Of a stretch of DNA of 64,000 nucleotides, positions 29,453 through 38,236 are shown piece after piece. Origin of the DNA: Pseudomonas oryzihabitans (GTDB lineage Bacteria > Pseudomonadota > Gammaproteobacteria > Pseudomonadales > Pseudomonadaceae). Positions within the stretch are counted from its first letter, which is position 1; each line of letters begins with the position of its first letter. Below the pieces are notes generated by a model. The model did not search any database. It was given only the letters and a program-made list of their open reading frames with translations, and had not been told where the DNA came from. The position numbers were made by a program, and so were the translations under genes. The DNA lies in the NCBI RefSeq assembly GCF_001518815.1, contig NZ_CP013987.1, forward strand, positions 3,184,501-3,248,500, written 5' to 3'.

Positions 29453-29468
29453 CGTTCCCCCGGGAACG
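29453..29468. repeat. Short palindrome upstream of the DUF2076 gene
   Basis: CGTTCCC (29453-29459) and GGGAACG (29462-29468) form an inverted repeat with a 2-base centre, 32 bases before the DUF2076 start codon. It could be an operator or chance. The rest of the 272-base gap to the next gene shows nothing recognisable. Confidence 0.3.
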
Positions 29469-29693
29469 GCCTGGATACTGAAAGGCGCAAGCGATGCGCT
29501 ACTAGCCAGATAATGACGAAGGGTCGCCATTTCAAGATGGATCCGCACGGTGTTCAGCGTAGATTCAGCCAGACACCGCACGTCATCCCCCTATCTGAAG
29601 AGACGTCTCGCCATCGAGTTCCGAACCGCTGCCCACAACTGGACAATCGGCGGGTGCTACGGGAGTCTGGTCGTTTTTCAAAGAGACTCGGTC

Positions 29694-30260
29694 ATGACTC
29701 CACTGCTCATTTTGATCGACCAGCAACAGGGCATCCGCGCCCCGCACCTGGGGCCACGCAACCATCCCGATGCCGAGCGGCGGATAGCTGAACTGCTGGC
29801 GGCCTGGCGCCAGGCCCGGGCCCCGTTGTTACATGTCCGCCATCTGTCGCGCGATCCGCGCTCGGTGTTCTGGCCAGGGCAGCCCGGGGTGGAGTTCCAG
29901 CCGGCCCTGGCGCCGCTGCACGGCGAGCCGGTATTCGACAAGCAGGTCCCGGACGCCTTCGCCAACAGTGGCCTGGAACGCTGGCTGCACCAGCGCGGTA
30001 TCCACTCACTGCTGATCTGTGGCGTGGCCAGTGAGAATTCGGTGGAAGCTACAGCGCGCAGCGCCGGCAATCTGGATTTCACCACTTGGGTCGCCGAAGA
30101 CGCCTGCTACACCTTCGCCAAGACCGACTTCTCCGGTCGGCCGCGCAGCGCCGAGGAGGTCCATGCGATGGCCATGGCCAATCTGCACGGCGAATACGCC
30201 ACCGTCACCTCCAGCGCAGCCATGCTCGAACGTCTGCGGACGAACGGGTCGCCCTGCTAG
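29694..30260 (+). CDS. Isochorismatase-fold hydrolase with Ser in place of the catalytic Cys
   Basis: A 188-residue protein of the cysteine hydrolase/isochorismatase superfamily. Asp9 (LILIDQQQG) and Lys83 (FDKQVPDAF) match two triad members. The third should be Cys in G-V-x-T-x-x-C-V, but the sequence is GVASENSVEATAR with Ser116 (TCG at 30039-30041). True isochorismatases also lack this Cys and use Asp, so it may act as a hydrolase on an ether/ester substrate or be catalytically altered. The start at 29694 gives the family's normal N-terminus; AAAGAGA upstream is a weak ribosome site. Confidence 0.85.
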   Translation: MTPLLILIDQQQGIRAPHLGPRNHPDAERRIAELLAAWRQARAPLLHVRHLSRDPRSVFWPGQPGVEFQPALAPLHGEPVFDKQVPDAFANSGLERWLHQRGIHSLLICGVASENSVEATARSAGNLDFTTWVAEDACYTFAKTDFSGRPRSAEEVHAMAMANLHGEYATVTSSAAMLERLRTNGSPC

Positions 30261-30290
30261 ACTGCCCTCCTGCCCGCCTGGAAGAGCTGC

Positions 30291-30935
30291 ATGAACCCTG
30301 TCGATATCCTGCGCGACTCGCTGTCTTTCTTTGCCCGCAACCTGCGGCCCCTGGCCGTCCTCACCCTGCCCTGGCTGCTGCTCGAAGCCCTGCTGCGCTA
30401 TCAGGTACTAGAGCGGTTCGGCGTGACCAATGGGCTGTGGGACATGCTGGTCAGCCTGCTCTGCTATCCGCTGTACACCGCCGCCCTGCTGATCTTTCTG
30501 GAGGCACGTACGCAGGGCACCACACCGCGCCTGAGCGGTGCCTGGGGCGCGGCGCTGCTGCTCTGGCCACGCTTCGCCCTCCTCGCGGCCTTGACCTCGG
30601 GGCTGGTGATGCTGGGCTTTTCGCTGCTGATCGTGCCGGGCTTTCTGATCATGGCCAAGCTGGCCTTCGCCGAGAACCTGCTGGTGCTGGAGGGACGGGC
30701 GCCGCTGGATGCGCTGCGTGGCAGCCTGCGCCTGAGCCGTGGGCACTTCTTCACCCTGCTGGCATGCATCCTGGCCACGGTGCTGCCGGCCTGGCTGCTC
30801 GACGCCTGGATCACCCGGCATTTCGCCGAGGACGCAGCGCTGGAGATCGTACTGCAGACCCTTTCAGGCTTCCTGCAGCTGATCCCCAGCATCGCCGTCT
30901 ACCGCATCTACATGCTGGTCAGGCAGGACGCCTGA
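30291..30935 (+). CDS. YciC-like integral membrane protein
   Basis: A 214-residue protein with about five or six hydrophobic segments. The pattern (SFFARNLRPLAVLTLPWLL; AFAENLLVLEGRAPLDALRGSLRLSRGHFF, shown as LEGRAPLDALRGSLRLSRG) resembles UPF0259/YciC proteins, which have no established function. It lies 30 bases after the hydrolase gene and may share its transcript; the next gene is convergent. Confidence 0.75.
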   Translation: MNPVDILRDSLSFFARNLRPLAVLTLPWLLLEALLRYQVLERFGVTNGLWDMLVSLLCYPLYTAALLIFLEARTQGTTPRLSGAWGAALLLWPRFALLAALTSGLVMLGFSLLIVPGFLIMAKLAFAENLLVLEGRAPLDALRGSLRLSRGHFFTLLACILATVLPAWLLDAWITRHFAEDAALEIVLQTLSGFLQLIPSIAVYRIYMLVRQDA

Positions 30936-30944
30936 CCAGGCACT

Positions 30945-31484
30945 TCACCACATCAGGTCGTCCGGCACCTGGTAGGCGGCATAGGGATCGTCCGGATCCG
31001 GCTCGCCGCTCTGCACGTTGAGCAGTACCACCCGCTTGGGATCGCGCTCCTGGATACGTTCGGCGGTGGCGCGCGGCACTACCTCGTAGCGACCCTCGTA
31101 GCGCACGATGGCCAGACTGCCCTTGCTGAGCTTGTCTCTCATCATGACGTTGACCGACAGGCGCTTGACCTTCTTGTCGTCGACGAAGTTGTAGTAGTCC
31201 TCGGTGGTCAGCTTGGGCAGGCGGCTCGTTTCGATCAGCTGCTTGATCTGCGCCTGCTCGGCCTTGCGCCGCTTCTTGTCTTCCTGAGCACGATTGAGCT
31301 CCTGGTCCTTGGCCAGTTTTTCCGCCTGGGCCTGCTGGACGGCCAGCTCCTGGGAGCGGTCCTTTTCCGTCTGCCCGCGATGCTCCATGCGGCTCTGTTT
31401 CTGCTTCTGCTTGACGGCCTGCTTGGCCTGCTTTTCATTGACCAATCCGGCTTTCAGCAGCTGGTCGCGTAGGGACATGCTCAT
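30945..31484 (-). CDS. DUF2058 domain-containing protein (YaiL-like)
   Basis: A 179-residue, highly charged, Lys/Gln-rich cytosolic protein. It begins MSMSLRDQLLKAGLVNEKQAK, has a long helical basic region (about 20-90), and a C-terminal domain with DYYNFVDDKKVKRLSVN and VPRATAERIQERDPKRVVLLN. DUF2058 proteins are called nucleoprotein/polynucleotide-associated; the role is unclear. A start at the third codon (31478) is equally possible, and no clear ribosome site is visible. Confidence 0.85.
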   Translation of the reverse strand: MSMSLRDQLLKAGLVNEKQAKQAVKQKQKQSRMEHRGQTEKDRSQELAVQQAQAEKLAKDQELNRAQEDKKRRKAEQAQIKQLIETSRLPKLTTEDYYNFVDDKKVKRLSVNVMMRDKLSKGSLAIVRYEGRYEVVPRATAERIQERDPKRVVLLNVQSGEPDPDDPYAAYQVPDDLMW

Positions 31485-31654
31485 CGATACGACTCGTCTA
31501 GATCATCCAAGGGGGCACGGCTCGGGAGCGGCCGCGCGCCAGGGTGTCCATCCTGCGCAGCCGACGAAGCGAGTGCAAGCCTTTCCCGGGGGTGAAATAA
31601 TGCAGTCATGACCTATCCGCCCCTGGTTCGGGCGCTGCCGATCAGAATTTGTCC

Positions 31655-32578
31655 ATGATTACCTTCGCGATCGTCCTGCTCTTCGTCGCCAGCGTGCTCT
31701 TCGTCCACCTTCGCGGACGCGCTCGCCTGCCCTTCCTGCGCCAACTGGTCAACCACTCGGCCGTGTTCGCCCCCTACAACGCCCTGATGTACCTGTTCTC
31801 CAGCGTCCCGTCCAAGCCCTACCTCGATCGCAGCCGCTTCCCGGAGCTGGACGTACTCAAGGACAATTGGCAGGAGATTCGCGTCGAGGCCTTGCGGCTG
31901 TTCGACGAGGGCTACATTCGCGCCGCGGAAAAGGACAACGACGCCGGCTTCGGCTCCTTCTTCAAGAAGGGCTGGAAGCGCTTCTACCTGACCTGGTACG
32001 GCGAACCGCTGCCCTCCGCCCAGACCCTTTGCCCGCGCACCGTCGAACTGGTGCGGCAAATCCCCAACGTCAAGGGCGCCATGTTCGCCCTGCTACCAGG
32101 CGGCAGCCATCTGAATCCGCATCGCGATCCTTTCGGCGGCTCGCTGCGCTATCACCTGGGTCTGGCCACGCCCAACTCGGATGCCTGCCGCATCTATGTC
32201 GACGGCCAGCCCTATGCCTGGCGCGATGGCGAGGATGTGATGTTCGACGAAACCTATGTGCACTGGGTGAAGAACGAGACCGACCAGACCCGGGTCATCC
32301 TGTTCTGCGATGTGGAACGGCCATTGCGCAACCGTCTGCTGACGCGCATCAACCAGGCAGTCAGCCGCTTCCTGGGTAGTGCCACAGCGCCGCAGAACGT
32401 CGAAGGCGAACGCGTAGGCGGCATCAACCAGGCCTATGCCTTCAGCAAGAGATTCGGTGATCGTATCGGTGGCGGCGTGAAGAAATTCAAGCGGCGCCAT
32501 CCCAAGGCCTATCGCATCGCCAAACCGGTGCTGGCCGTGCTGGTAGTGATCGCGCTCTACCACTGGATCGTCAGCTAA
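31655..32578 (+). CDS. lpxO: Lipid A hydroxylase LpxO (aspartyl/asparaginyl beta-hydroxylase family)
   Basis: A 307-residue Fe(II)/2-oxoglutarate dioxygenase. An N-terminal membrane helix (about 2-20) anchors the cytosolic catalytic domain (about 80-235). It contains the metal ligands in NPHRDPFGGSLRYHLGL and YVHWVKNETDQTRVIL, with Arg for 2-oxoglutarate. A second hydrophobic segment lies at the extreme C-terminus. LpxO 2-hydroxylates secondary acyl chains of lipid A. ATG at 31655 is preferred over a TTG at 31649; no strong ribosome site is seen. Pseudomonas often has two LpxO genes; which one this is cannot be told. Confidence 0.88.
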   Translation: MITFAIVLLFVASVLFVHLRGRARLPFLRQLVNHSAVFAPYNALMYLFSSVPSKPYLDRSRFPELDVLKDNWQEIRVEALRLFDEGYIRAAEKDNDAGFGSFFKKGWKRFYLTWYGEPLPSAQTLCPRTVELVRQIPNVKGAMFALLPGGSHLNPHRDPFGGSLRYHLGLATPNSDACRIYVDGQPYAWRDGEDVMFDETYVHWVKNETDQTRVILFCDVERPLRNRLLTRINQAVSRFLGSATAPQNVEGERVGGINQAYAFSKRFGDRIGGGVKKFKRRHPKAYRIAKPVLAVLVVIALYHWIVS

Positions 32579-32613
32579 GGCGGCGATCCTGCGCAGGCGG
32601 CGTCAAAGGCAGA

Positions 32614-33030
32614 TTAGCCGGAGCGCTGCTGGCGCTGCCGATGCAGCCGGGCTACCAGCTCGGCTTCGGCCTGGGAGAGGCCACAGGCCTGGGTGAGATC
32701 GTCGGCGCTGGCGCCCAATCCCACCAGGCGCGCAGCCTGGGAAAAGGACAGACTGGTAGGGTCGCTCTGCTCGATCTGGGTCAACCGATCAGGCAAGGGC
32801 GCCACCACCTTGGCCAGTCCCTGCACCTGCTCACCCATGCGCACCTGCCCGGCCTGGTAGGTTTCCAGGCGCTTGAGCAGAATCTGCATACGCTTGTCGA
32901 CAAGGGCGTCCCGCTCAACCTGTTTCGCTACCTGCTGCTGCTGGCGTTGCCAGAGCAGCCAGCAGCAACCACCGAGGCCGGCACAGGCCAGCCCCAGCGC
33001 GACGCTGAGCAGGATCAGCCCGACGAGCAT
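32614..33030 (-). CDS. DUF2802 domain-containing protein, last gene of the chemotaxis run
   Basis: A 138-residue protein with an N-terminal membrane helix (about 2-25, MLVGLILLSVALGLACAGLGG), a coiled-coil stretch and a C-terminal helix-turn-helix-like DUF2802 domain (SFSQAARLVGLGASADDLTQACGLSQAEAEL, shown in part). The start overlaps the cheW stop (TGATG) and fixes the N-terminus at 33030. It follows cheW in Pseudomonas generally; function is unknown but motility-linked by position. Confidence 0.85.
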   Translation of the reverse strand: MLVGLILLSVALGLACAGLGGCCWLLWQRQQQQVAKQVERDALVDKRMQILLKRLETYQAGQVRMGEQVQGLAKVVAPLPDRLTQIEQSDPTSLSFSQAARLVGLGASADDLTQACGLSQAEAELVARLHRQRQQRSG

Positions 33031-33509
33031 CAGATGCTTTCCAGCTCCGACCACTCTTCTTCGGTCATCAGCTTGTCGAGCTCGACCAGGATGAGCAGCT
33101 CGCCGTTCTTGTTGCACACGCCCTGGATGAACTTGGCGGATTCGTCATTGCCGACGTTCGGTGCGGTCTCGATCTCCGACTGCCGCAGGTAGACCACCTC
33201 GGCCACGCTGTCGACCAGAATACCGACGACCTGCTTGTCGGCCTCGATGATGACGATACGGGTGTTGTCGGTCACTTCGGTGGGTAGCAGACCGAAGCGC
33301 TGACGGGTGTCGATCACCGTCACCACGTTGCCGCGCAGGTTGATGATGCCCAGCACATAGCTCGGCGCACCGGGGACCGGAGCGATTTCGGTATAGCGCA
33401 GGACTTCCTGGACCTGCATCACGTTGATGCCGTAGGTCTCGTTATCCAGGCGGAAGGTAACCCATTGCAGGACCGGATCTTCGGAACCCTGTGCGGACGT
33501 TTTTTTCAT
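33030..33509 (-). CDS. cheW: Chemotaxis adaptor protein CheW
   Basis: A 159-residue SH3-like adaptor that couples chemoreceptors to CheA. LQWVTFRLDNETYGINVMQV, the Gly-rich YVLGIINLRGNVVTVIDTR (shown partly) and IVIIEADKQVVGILVDSV are the CheW core. The ATG at 33509 (MKKTSAQGSEDP) matches the genus and has AGGGA upstream; the open frame extends to 33536. It lies 73 bases behind parP. Confidence 0.96.
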   Translation of the reverse strand: MKKTSAQGSEDPVLQWVTFRLDNETYGINVMQVQEVLRYTEIAPVPGAPSYVLGIINLRGNVVTVIDTRQRFGLLPTEVTDNTRIVIIEADKQVVGILVDSVAEVVYLRQSEIETAPNVGNDESAKFIQGVCNKNGELLILVELDKLMTEEEWSELESI

Positions 33510-33582
33510 GTTCCCTAGCCTCGTCAAATACCGCACGTGCGGCGAAGCGGGCGAACCCGCTGGTTAGTTGCGGCGGGCAGCC

Positions 33583-34503
33583 CTAGCGACGGCCACCCAC
33601 CACCTGTTCAGCGAGCGCCGCCACATCCAGCAGCGCACACATCTGATCGATCACCGTACCGGCCAGCCAGGGCCGGGTAGCGCGCTGATTCCGCCATTTG
33701 ACCTCGGCGGGATCCAGTCGTACCGAATGGCTGACGCCATGCACGGCCAGGCCCCAGTCCAGACCTTGCAGCGATATCACGAATTTCAGGCCCTCACGGT
33801 AGTCGTCACGGTAACGTTCGGGCATCACCCAGCGCGCCGCATCGAGAACGCGCAGGTTACCTGCCTGGCAGGGTAGCAGGCCCAGGAACCAGTCTGGCTG
33901 ACCGAACAGCGGCGTCAACTCTTCGTCGGCGAGTGGGTAGATGGAGCCCAGGCAGACCAAAGGCGCGGCCAGGGTCAAACCGGCGACGTCGAACAACAGG
34001 CATTCGAAGGGTTCCTCGCCCCATTCGGGCCGGCCCTCCAGCGCTACGCCACCGGGCGGTGCGCCGCCGACCAGCAGTGACGGCGAAGGCACATTGCCCA
34101 CGGCGATGCCTTCCACGATGGGACGCGGCGGCTCGGCGACCGGGGCCAGTTCAGGGACGCGCCAATCCAACTCGATATCGGTGTCCGGCGCCGCCACGGG
34201 CAGGGTCACTGGCAACAGGACCTCCGCCGGGGAGCGCTCGGCCAGCGCAACGCCTGCGCGGCGTGCGGTCAACGGCACGACCCGGGGCTGTCGCGCGGCG
34301 TCGCGCTCGAGCTCTTCGCGCACGGCGGCGGCGAACTCGTCTTCGCTGACGCTGGCGATCGGCTCTGCGGGCACGACCACGGGCGCCACGGCAGGCGCGA
34401 CTTCAGCGGTCGGCAGCTCCAGGAACGCATCCAGCAGCAGGGCATCGAGATAGCCCTGAAGGACACGCTGCGGACGATTGTCGAGGGACGTCGGTTGGCT
34501 CAT
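33583..34503 (-). CDS. parP: ParP-like CheW-domain protein (polar chemotaxis array)
   Basis: A 306-residue protein. A short N-terminal segment (LQGYLDALLLDAF) is conserved and probably binds ParC or CheA. A long Pro/Ala/Val-rich linker (about 30-165) follows. The C-terminal CheW-like domain (about 165-300) has FECLLFDVAGLTLAAPL, GLLPCQAGNLRVLDAARWVM and WGLAVHGVSHSVRLDPAEV. In Vibrio and Pseudomonas such a protein works with a ParA-like ATPase, encoded next door here, to keep chemotaxis arrays at the flagellated pole. Confidence 0.82.
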   Translation of the reverse strand: MSQPTSLDNRPQRVLQGYLDALLLDAFLELPTAEVAPAVAPVVVPAEPIASVSEDEFAAAVREELERDAARQPRVVPLTARRAGVALAERSPAEVLLPVTLPVAAPDTDIELDWRVPELAPVAEPPRPIVEGIAVGNVPSPSLLVGGAPPGGVALEGRPEWGEEPFECLLFDVAGLTLAAPLVCLGSIYPLADEELTPLFGQPDWFLGLLPCQAGNLRVLDAARWVMPERYRDDYREGLKFVISLQGLDWGLAVHGVSHSVRLDPAEVKWRNQRATRPWLAGTVIDQMCALLDVAALAEQVVGGRR

Positions 34504-34560
34504 GGCGATCTACGTGGGTGGGTTGTCCAGCCTATCGGCTGGAAGGATGGAAAACTTGAA

Positions 34561-35349
34561 TCAGGCGACCTGGCTACTGGGCGCCCCTTCGAGCAGATGC
34601 CGTAGCAGCGCCCGGTAAGCGATGACACCGCGGCTGTTGAGTTCATAGCGTGACGGCACCTGCCCGGAGCGACTGGCATCGCGCAGCCGGGTATCGATGG
34701 GAATGAAGGCCTGCCACAACTGCGCGGGATAGGTATTGCGCAATACCTTCAACGTCCCGATGGAGGCCTGGGTACGGCGATCGAACAGGGTCGGCACTAT
34801 GGTGTAGGGCAGCGCCTGCTTGCGCGAGCGGTTGATCATGGTCAGGGTGTTGACCATGCGCTCCAACCCCTTGAGTGCCAGGAATTCGGTCTGGGTGGGA
34901 ATCACCAGATGCTGACTGGCCGCCAGAGCGTTGACCATCAACACCCCAAGCAGCGGTGGGCTGTCGATCAGCACGTGGTCGAAGTCGTTCCACAGTTGCG
35001 CCAGGCTCTTGGAAATCACCAGGCCCAATCCGCTCTGCCCAGGCGACTGGCGTTCCAAGGTAGCCAGGGCGGTACTGGACGGCAGCATCGACAACTGCGG
35101 ATGGCTGGTCGGCAGCAGCAGACGCTTCGGCAGGCCTTCCGGGACCTGACCACCGTGTTGGAACAGGTCGAACACGCTGTGCTCGAGACTGTCCGGATCC
35201 TGACCGAAATAGCTGGTCAGGGAACCATGGGGATCCAGGTCCACCAGCAAGACGCGCTTGCCTTCATCGCCTAGCAACCCGGCGAGGGCAACGGTGGTGG
35301 TGGTCTTGCCCACCCCACCCTTCTGATTGGCGACAGCCCAGACTCTCAT
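34561..35349 (-). CDS. parC: ParC-like MinD/ParA ATPase for polar chemotaxis
   Basis: A 262-residue deviant-Walker ATPase with KGGVGKTT at 10-17, LVDLDPHGSLTSYFG and LIDSPPLLGVLMVNAL. GGAGGAAG lies 7 bases before the ATG at 35349, so the longer open frame to 35388 is not used. Databases often call it a partitioning protein, but its place between motD and a CheW-domain gene, and the absence of parB or parS here, indicate the chemotaxis-array ParC. Confidence 0.88.
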   Translation of the reverse strand: MRVWAVANQKGGVGKTTTTVALAGLLGDEGKRVLLVDLDPHGSLTSYFGQDPDSLEHSVFDLFQHGGQVPEGLPKRLLLPTSHPQLSMLPSSTALATLERQSPGQSGLGLVISKSLAQLWNDFDHVLIDSPPLLGVLMVNALAASQHLVIPTQTEFLALKGLERMVNTLTMINRSRKQALPYTIVPTLFDRRTQASIGTLKVLRNTYPAQLWQAFIPIDTRLRDASRSGQVPSRYELNSRGVIAYRALLRHLLEGAPSSQVA

Positions 35350-35384
35350 GTGCAGACTTCCTCCCGACGACATGACCGACCGGG

Positions 35385-36245
35385 TCAAGGGGCCGGCACA
35401 GAGGCCGGCGACGAAGATTTGACAGGCGCCCCCTTGGGCGTCAGCTCTCCAGGCGATGCTGCAGATTGTGTGCCAGTCGACGAATTTTGCAAGGTGCTCT
35501 GTGGCCGGAACAAGTCTAGATTGCGCGAGATCAGCAGAACCACCCGCCGATTGCGGGCTCGGTTGACGTCACTGGTGTTGTCGACCACCGGCTGATAGGC
35601 GCCATAGCCCACCACGGCCAAGCGCTGCGGGGCGATGCCATTGCCAATCAGCAGCCGCACGATACTGGCGGCCCGGGCCGCTGATAGTTCCCAGTTGGTG
35701 GGATACAGCGCCGTGCTGATGGGACGGTCGTCCGTGTAGCCCTGTACCTGGATTGGATTTTTGAACGGCGCCAGAATCTTGGCCACCTTTTCCATGAGGC
35801 CAAAGGCGGGATTGCTCGGCAGAGAGTCACCGCTGGCAAAGAGCAGGTTGGAGCTGAGCTCGATTTCCAGCCACATCTCACTGGCCTTGATGTTCAGTTG
35901 GTCGCCGGCGATGAGATCGCCGAAGGTGGATCGCACGCTGTCGGCGATCTGCTGCAGCGGATCGCTAGGCGTGCCCTTGGCGCTCTGGGCGGCGCTGGTG
36001 TCCATTACCGCAGGCGTCGTTCCTGCCGGACGCTGATCGCCGAGGGTGATAGGTTTGAGCGACCGCTCTGGCTGGCTGAAGATGCCTGACAGGCTGTCCG
36101 AGAGCACCTTGTACTTGCTCTCGTTCAACGAGGAAATGGAATACATGACCACGAAGAAGGCGAACAACAGGGTGATGAAGTCCGCGTAGGAGACCAGCCA
36201 GCGTTCGTGGTTCTCGTGCTCTTCGGGACGGCGGCGGCGAGGCAT
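35385..36245 (-). CDS. motD: Flagellar motor stator protein MotD
   Basis: A 286-residue MotB-type stator. A basic N-terminus (MPRRRRPEEHENHERW) precedes one membrane helix with the proton-carrying Asp in SYADFITLLFAFFVVMY. The periplasmic OmpA-like domain has IQVQGYTDDRPISTALYPTNWELS (shown partly) for peptidoglycan anchoring. The tail is Ser/Pro-rich. With MotC it forms the second Pseudomonas stator, needed for swarming. It ends 35 bases before parC begins. Confidence 0.95.
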   Translation of the reverse strand: MPRRRRPEEHENHERWLVSYADFITLLFAFFVVMYSISSLNESKYKVLSDSLSGIFSQPERSLKPITLGDQRPAGTTPAVMDTSAAQSAKGTPSDPLQQIADSVRSTFGDLIAGDQLNIKASEMWLEIELSSNLLFASGDSLPSNPAFGLMEKVAKILAPFKNPIQVQGYTDDRPISTALYPTNWELSAARAASIVRLLIGNGIAPQRLAVVGYGAYQPVVDNTSDVNRARNRRVVLLISRNLDLFRPQSTLQNSSTGTQSAASPGELTPKGAPVKSSSPASVPAP

Positions 36246-36256
36246 GCGGCGCTCTC

Positions 36257-37003
36257 CTAGTCCAGGAAACCTTGCAGCTTCATTTCGATGGACCGCGGAT
36301 TCTCGCCTTCGCCGATGGACATCAGCCCTTCCAGCAGCATTTCCCGGTAGCGGGACTGCTGCTGGGCCAACGCCTTGAGCTTGTTGCCGATGGGCAATAG
36401 CAGCAGGTTGGCAAAGGCGACGCCATAGATGGTGGCGACGAAGGCCACCGCGATGCCGCTACCCAGCTGTGAGGGATCGGCGAGATTCTGCATGACGTGG
36501 ATCAGGCCCATCACCGCACCGATGATGCCGACCGTGGGCGCATAGCCGCCCATGGCTTCATAGACCTTGGCGGCGGCGATGTCACGATCTTCCTGGCCGT
36601 AGAGGTCCACTTCCAGAATGCTGCGCAGGGTCTCAGGCTCAGTGCCGTCCACCAGCAGCTGCAGCCCCTTGGCGGCATAGGGATCGGCCTCGCGGGCGAC
36701 CAGGGGCTCGAGACCCAACAGGCCTTCCTTGCGCGCCACGTTGCTCCAGTTGACCACCTTGCGAATGCCACCGGTGAGGTCCAGCGTTGGCGGCACGAAC
36801 ACCCACCCCAGCATGGTCAGGGCGCGGCGCAGCACCGGTAGCCGGGTCTGCAGCAGCACGGCACCGAGGGTCCCACCCACTACGATCAGCGCCGCCGGAC
36901 CATTAGCCAGGGCGGCGAAGGAGCCGCCCTCCAGCAGATTGCCGCCCATGATGGCGGTGAATGCCAGCAGGATGCCGATAAGGCTGAGGACGTCCACGCT
37001 CAA
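36257..37003 (-). CDS. motC: Flagellar motor stator protein MotC
   Basis: A 248-residue MotA-family channel protein with four membrane helices. The third and fourth contain APTVGIIGAVMGLIHVMQNL and GSGIAVAFVATIYGVAFANLL. The cytosolic loop carries the charged contacts to FliG. It lies 11 bases before motD, forming a stator operon unit. Confidence 0.95.
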   Translation of the reverse strand: MSVDVLSLIGILLAFTAIMGGNLLEGGSFAALANGPAALIVVGGTLGAVLLQTRLPVLRRALTMLGWVFVPPTLDLTGGIRKVVNWSNVARKEGLLGLEPLVAREADPYAAKGLQLLVDGTEPETLRSILEVDLYGQEDRDIAAAKVYEAMGGYAPTVGIIGAVMGLIHVMQNLADPSQLGSGIAVAFVATIYGVAFANLLLLPIGNKLKALAQQQSRYREMLLEGLMSIGEGENPRSIEMKLQGFLD

Positions 37004-37031
37004 TGCCCTTCTGGCGAATGAACGCCTGCCG

Positions 37032-38153
37032 TCACGAACAGGCCTCGGTCAGGTGCCTGCCGATGTCTTCCAGGCCGTAGATGGCGTCGGCCAAGTTGGC
37101 CTTGGCGATGGCCATCGGCATCCCATAGATGACGCAACTGGCTTCGTCCTGGGCCCACACCTGGCTACCGACCTGCTTGAGCATCCGCGCGCCTTCGCGA
37201 CCGTCGGCGCCCATGCCGGTCAGGACTACCGCCAGCACCTTGTCGGCGTAGGCCTTGGCGGCGGAGCCGAAGGTCACATCGACACAAGGCTTGTAGTTGA
37301 GGCGTTCATCACCGGGCAGGATCTTCACCATGCCGCGGCCGTCCACCATCATCTGCTTGCCCCCGGGCGCCAGCAGCGCCAACCCCGGACGCAGCTGATC
37401 GCCGTCCTCGGCTTCCTTGACGCTGATACGGCAGAGCTTGTCCAGACGCTCGGCGAAGGCCTTGGTGAAGGCGGCGGGCATGTGCTGGATCAGCACCAGC
37501 GGCGCCGGGAAATTGGCTGGTAGTTGGGTCAGCACTCGCTGCAGGGCCACTGGGCCGCCGGTGGACGTACCGATGGCCACCAGGCGGTAGTGCTTGCGCT
37601 TGGGCGGCGGCGAGACCGGAGCGGCGGGCGCATGCGTGGACTGAGCGCTGCTGGGTGCAGCCGGACGCGCTGCAGGCCGAACGGTCGCCGGAGTGGCAGC
37701 CGAGGCGCTTGTAGGAGTTGCCGGCGCGACACTGGGCGCCACCGCGAAGCGGCGATTGGAACGGGCGATATGGTGGATCTTCTCGCACAGCAGCTTCTGC
37801 ACACTCGCCGGATTGCGCGAGATGTCCTCGAAATTCTTCGGCAAGTAGTCGACCGCGCCAGCATCCAGGGCATCCAGGGTGACCCGGGCGCCTTCATGGG
37901 TGAGCGAGGAGAACATCAGTACCGGAGTCGGGCACTTCTGCATGATATGGCGGACGGCAGTGATGCCGTCCATCATCGGCATCTCGTAATCCATGGTGAT
38001 GACATCGGGCCGCAGTGCCAGGGCCTGATCGACCCCCTCACGCCCGTTGCTGGCCGTGCCCACCACCGAGATGTTGGGGTCGGCCGCCAGGATTTCCTTG
38101 AGCCGACGCCGGAAGAAGCCGGAATCGTCTACCACCAGTACTTTTACCGGCAT
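37032..38153 (-). CDS. cheB: Chemotaxis response regulator protein-glutamate methylesterase CheB
   Basis: A 373-residue two-domain enzyme. The receiver domain (1-120) has VDDSGFF and phospho-acceptor Asp55 (ITMDYEMP). An Ala/Pro/Thr-rich linker (about 150-190) follows. The methylesterase domain has [16 protein letters not shown] with the catalytic Ser, [18 protein letters not shown] with the His and [14 protein letters not shown] with the Asp. It demethylates or deamidates chemoreceptors during adaptation. The linker is long and low-complexity, typical of this locus in the genus. Confidence 0.96.
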   Translation of the reverse strand: MPVKVLVVDDSGFFRRRLKEILAADPNISVVGTASNGREGVDQALALRPDVITMDYEMPMMDGITAVRHIMQKCPTPVLMFSSLTHEGARVTLDALDAGAVDYLPKNFEDISRNPASVQKLLCEKIHHIARSNRRFAVAPSVAPATPTSASAATPATVRPAARPAAPSSAQSTHAPAAPVSPPPKRKHYRLVAIGTSTGGPVALQRVLTQLPANFPAPLVLIQHMPAAFTKAFAERLDKLCRISVKEAEDGDQLRPGLALLAPGGKQMMVDGRGMVKILPGDERLNYKPCVDVTFGSAAKAYADKVLAVVLTGMGADGREGARMLKQVGSQVWAQDEASCVIYGMPMAIAKANLADAIYGLEDIGRHLTEACS

Positions 38154-38236
38154 ACCTTGAAACTCCTAACCTGGGGCGGCTCAGGCCACCCGATGGCGCC
38201 GGGCACAGGACCCGACGCCGCTCGTACCTGGCCGAC

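Noticed and set aside
34561-35349. Plasmid partition (ParA) gene suggesting an integrated plasmid
   Set aside because: No parB, parS or replication gene is nearby, and the chemotaxis context fits the ParC type.
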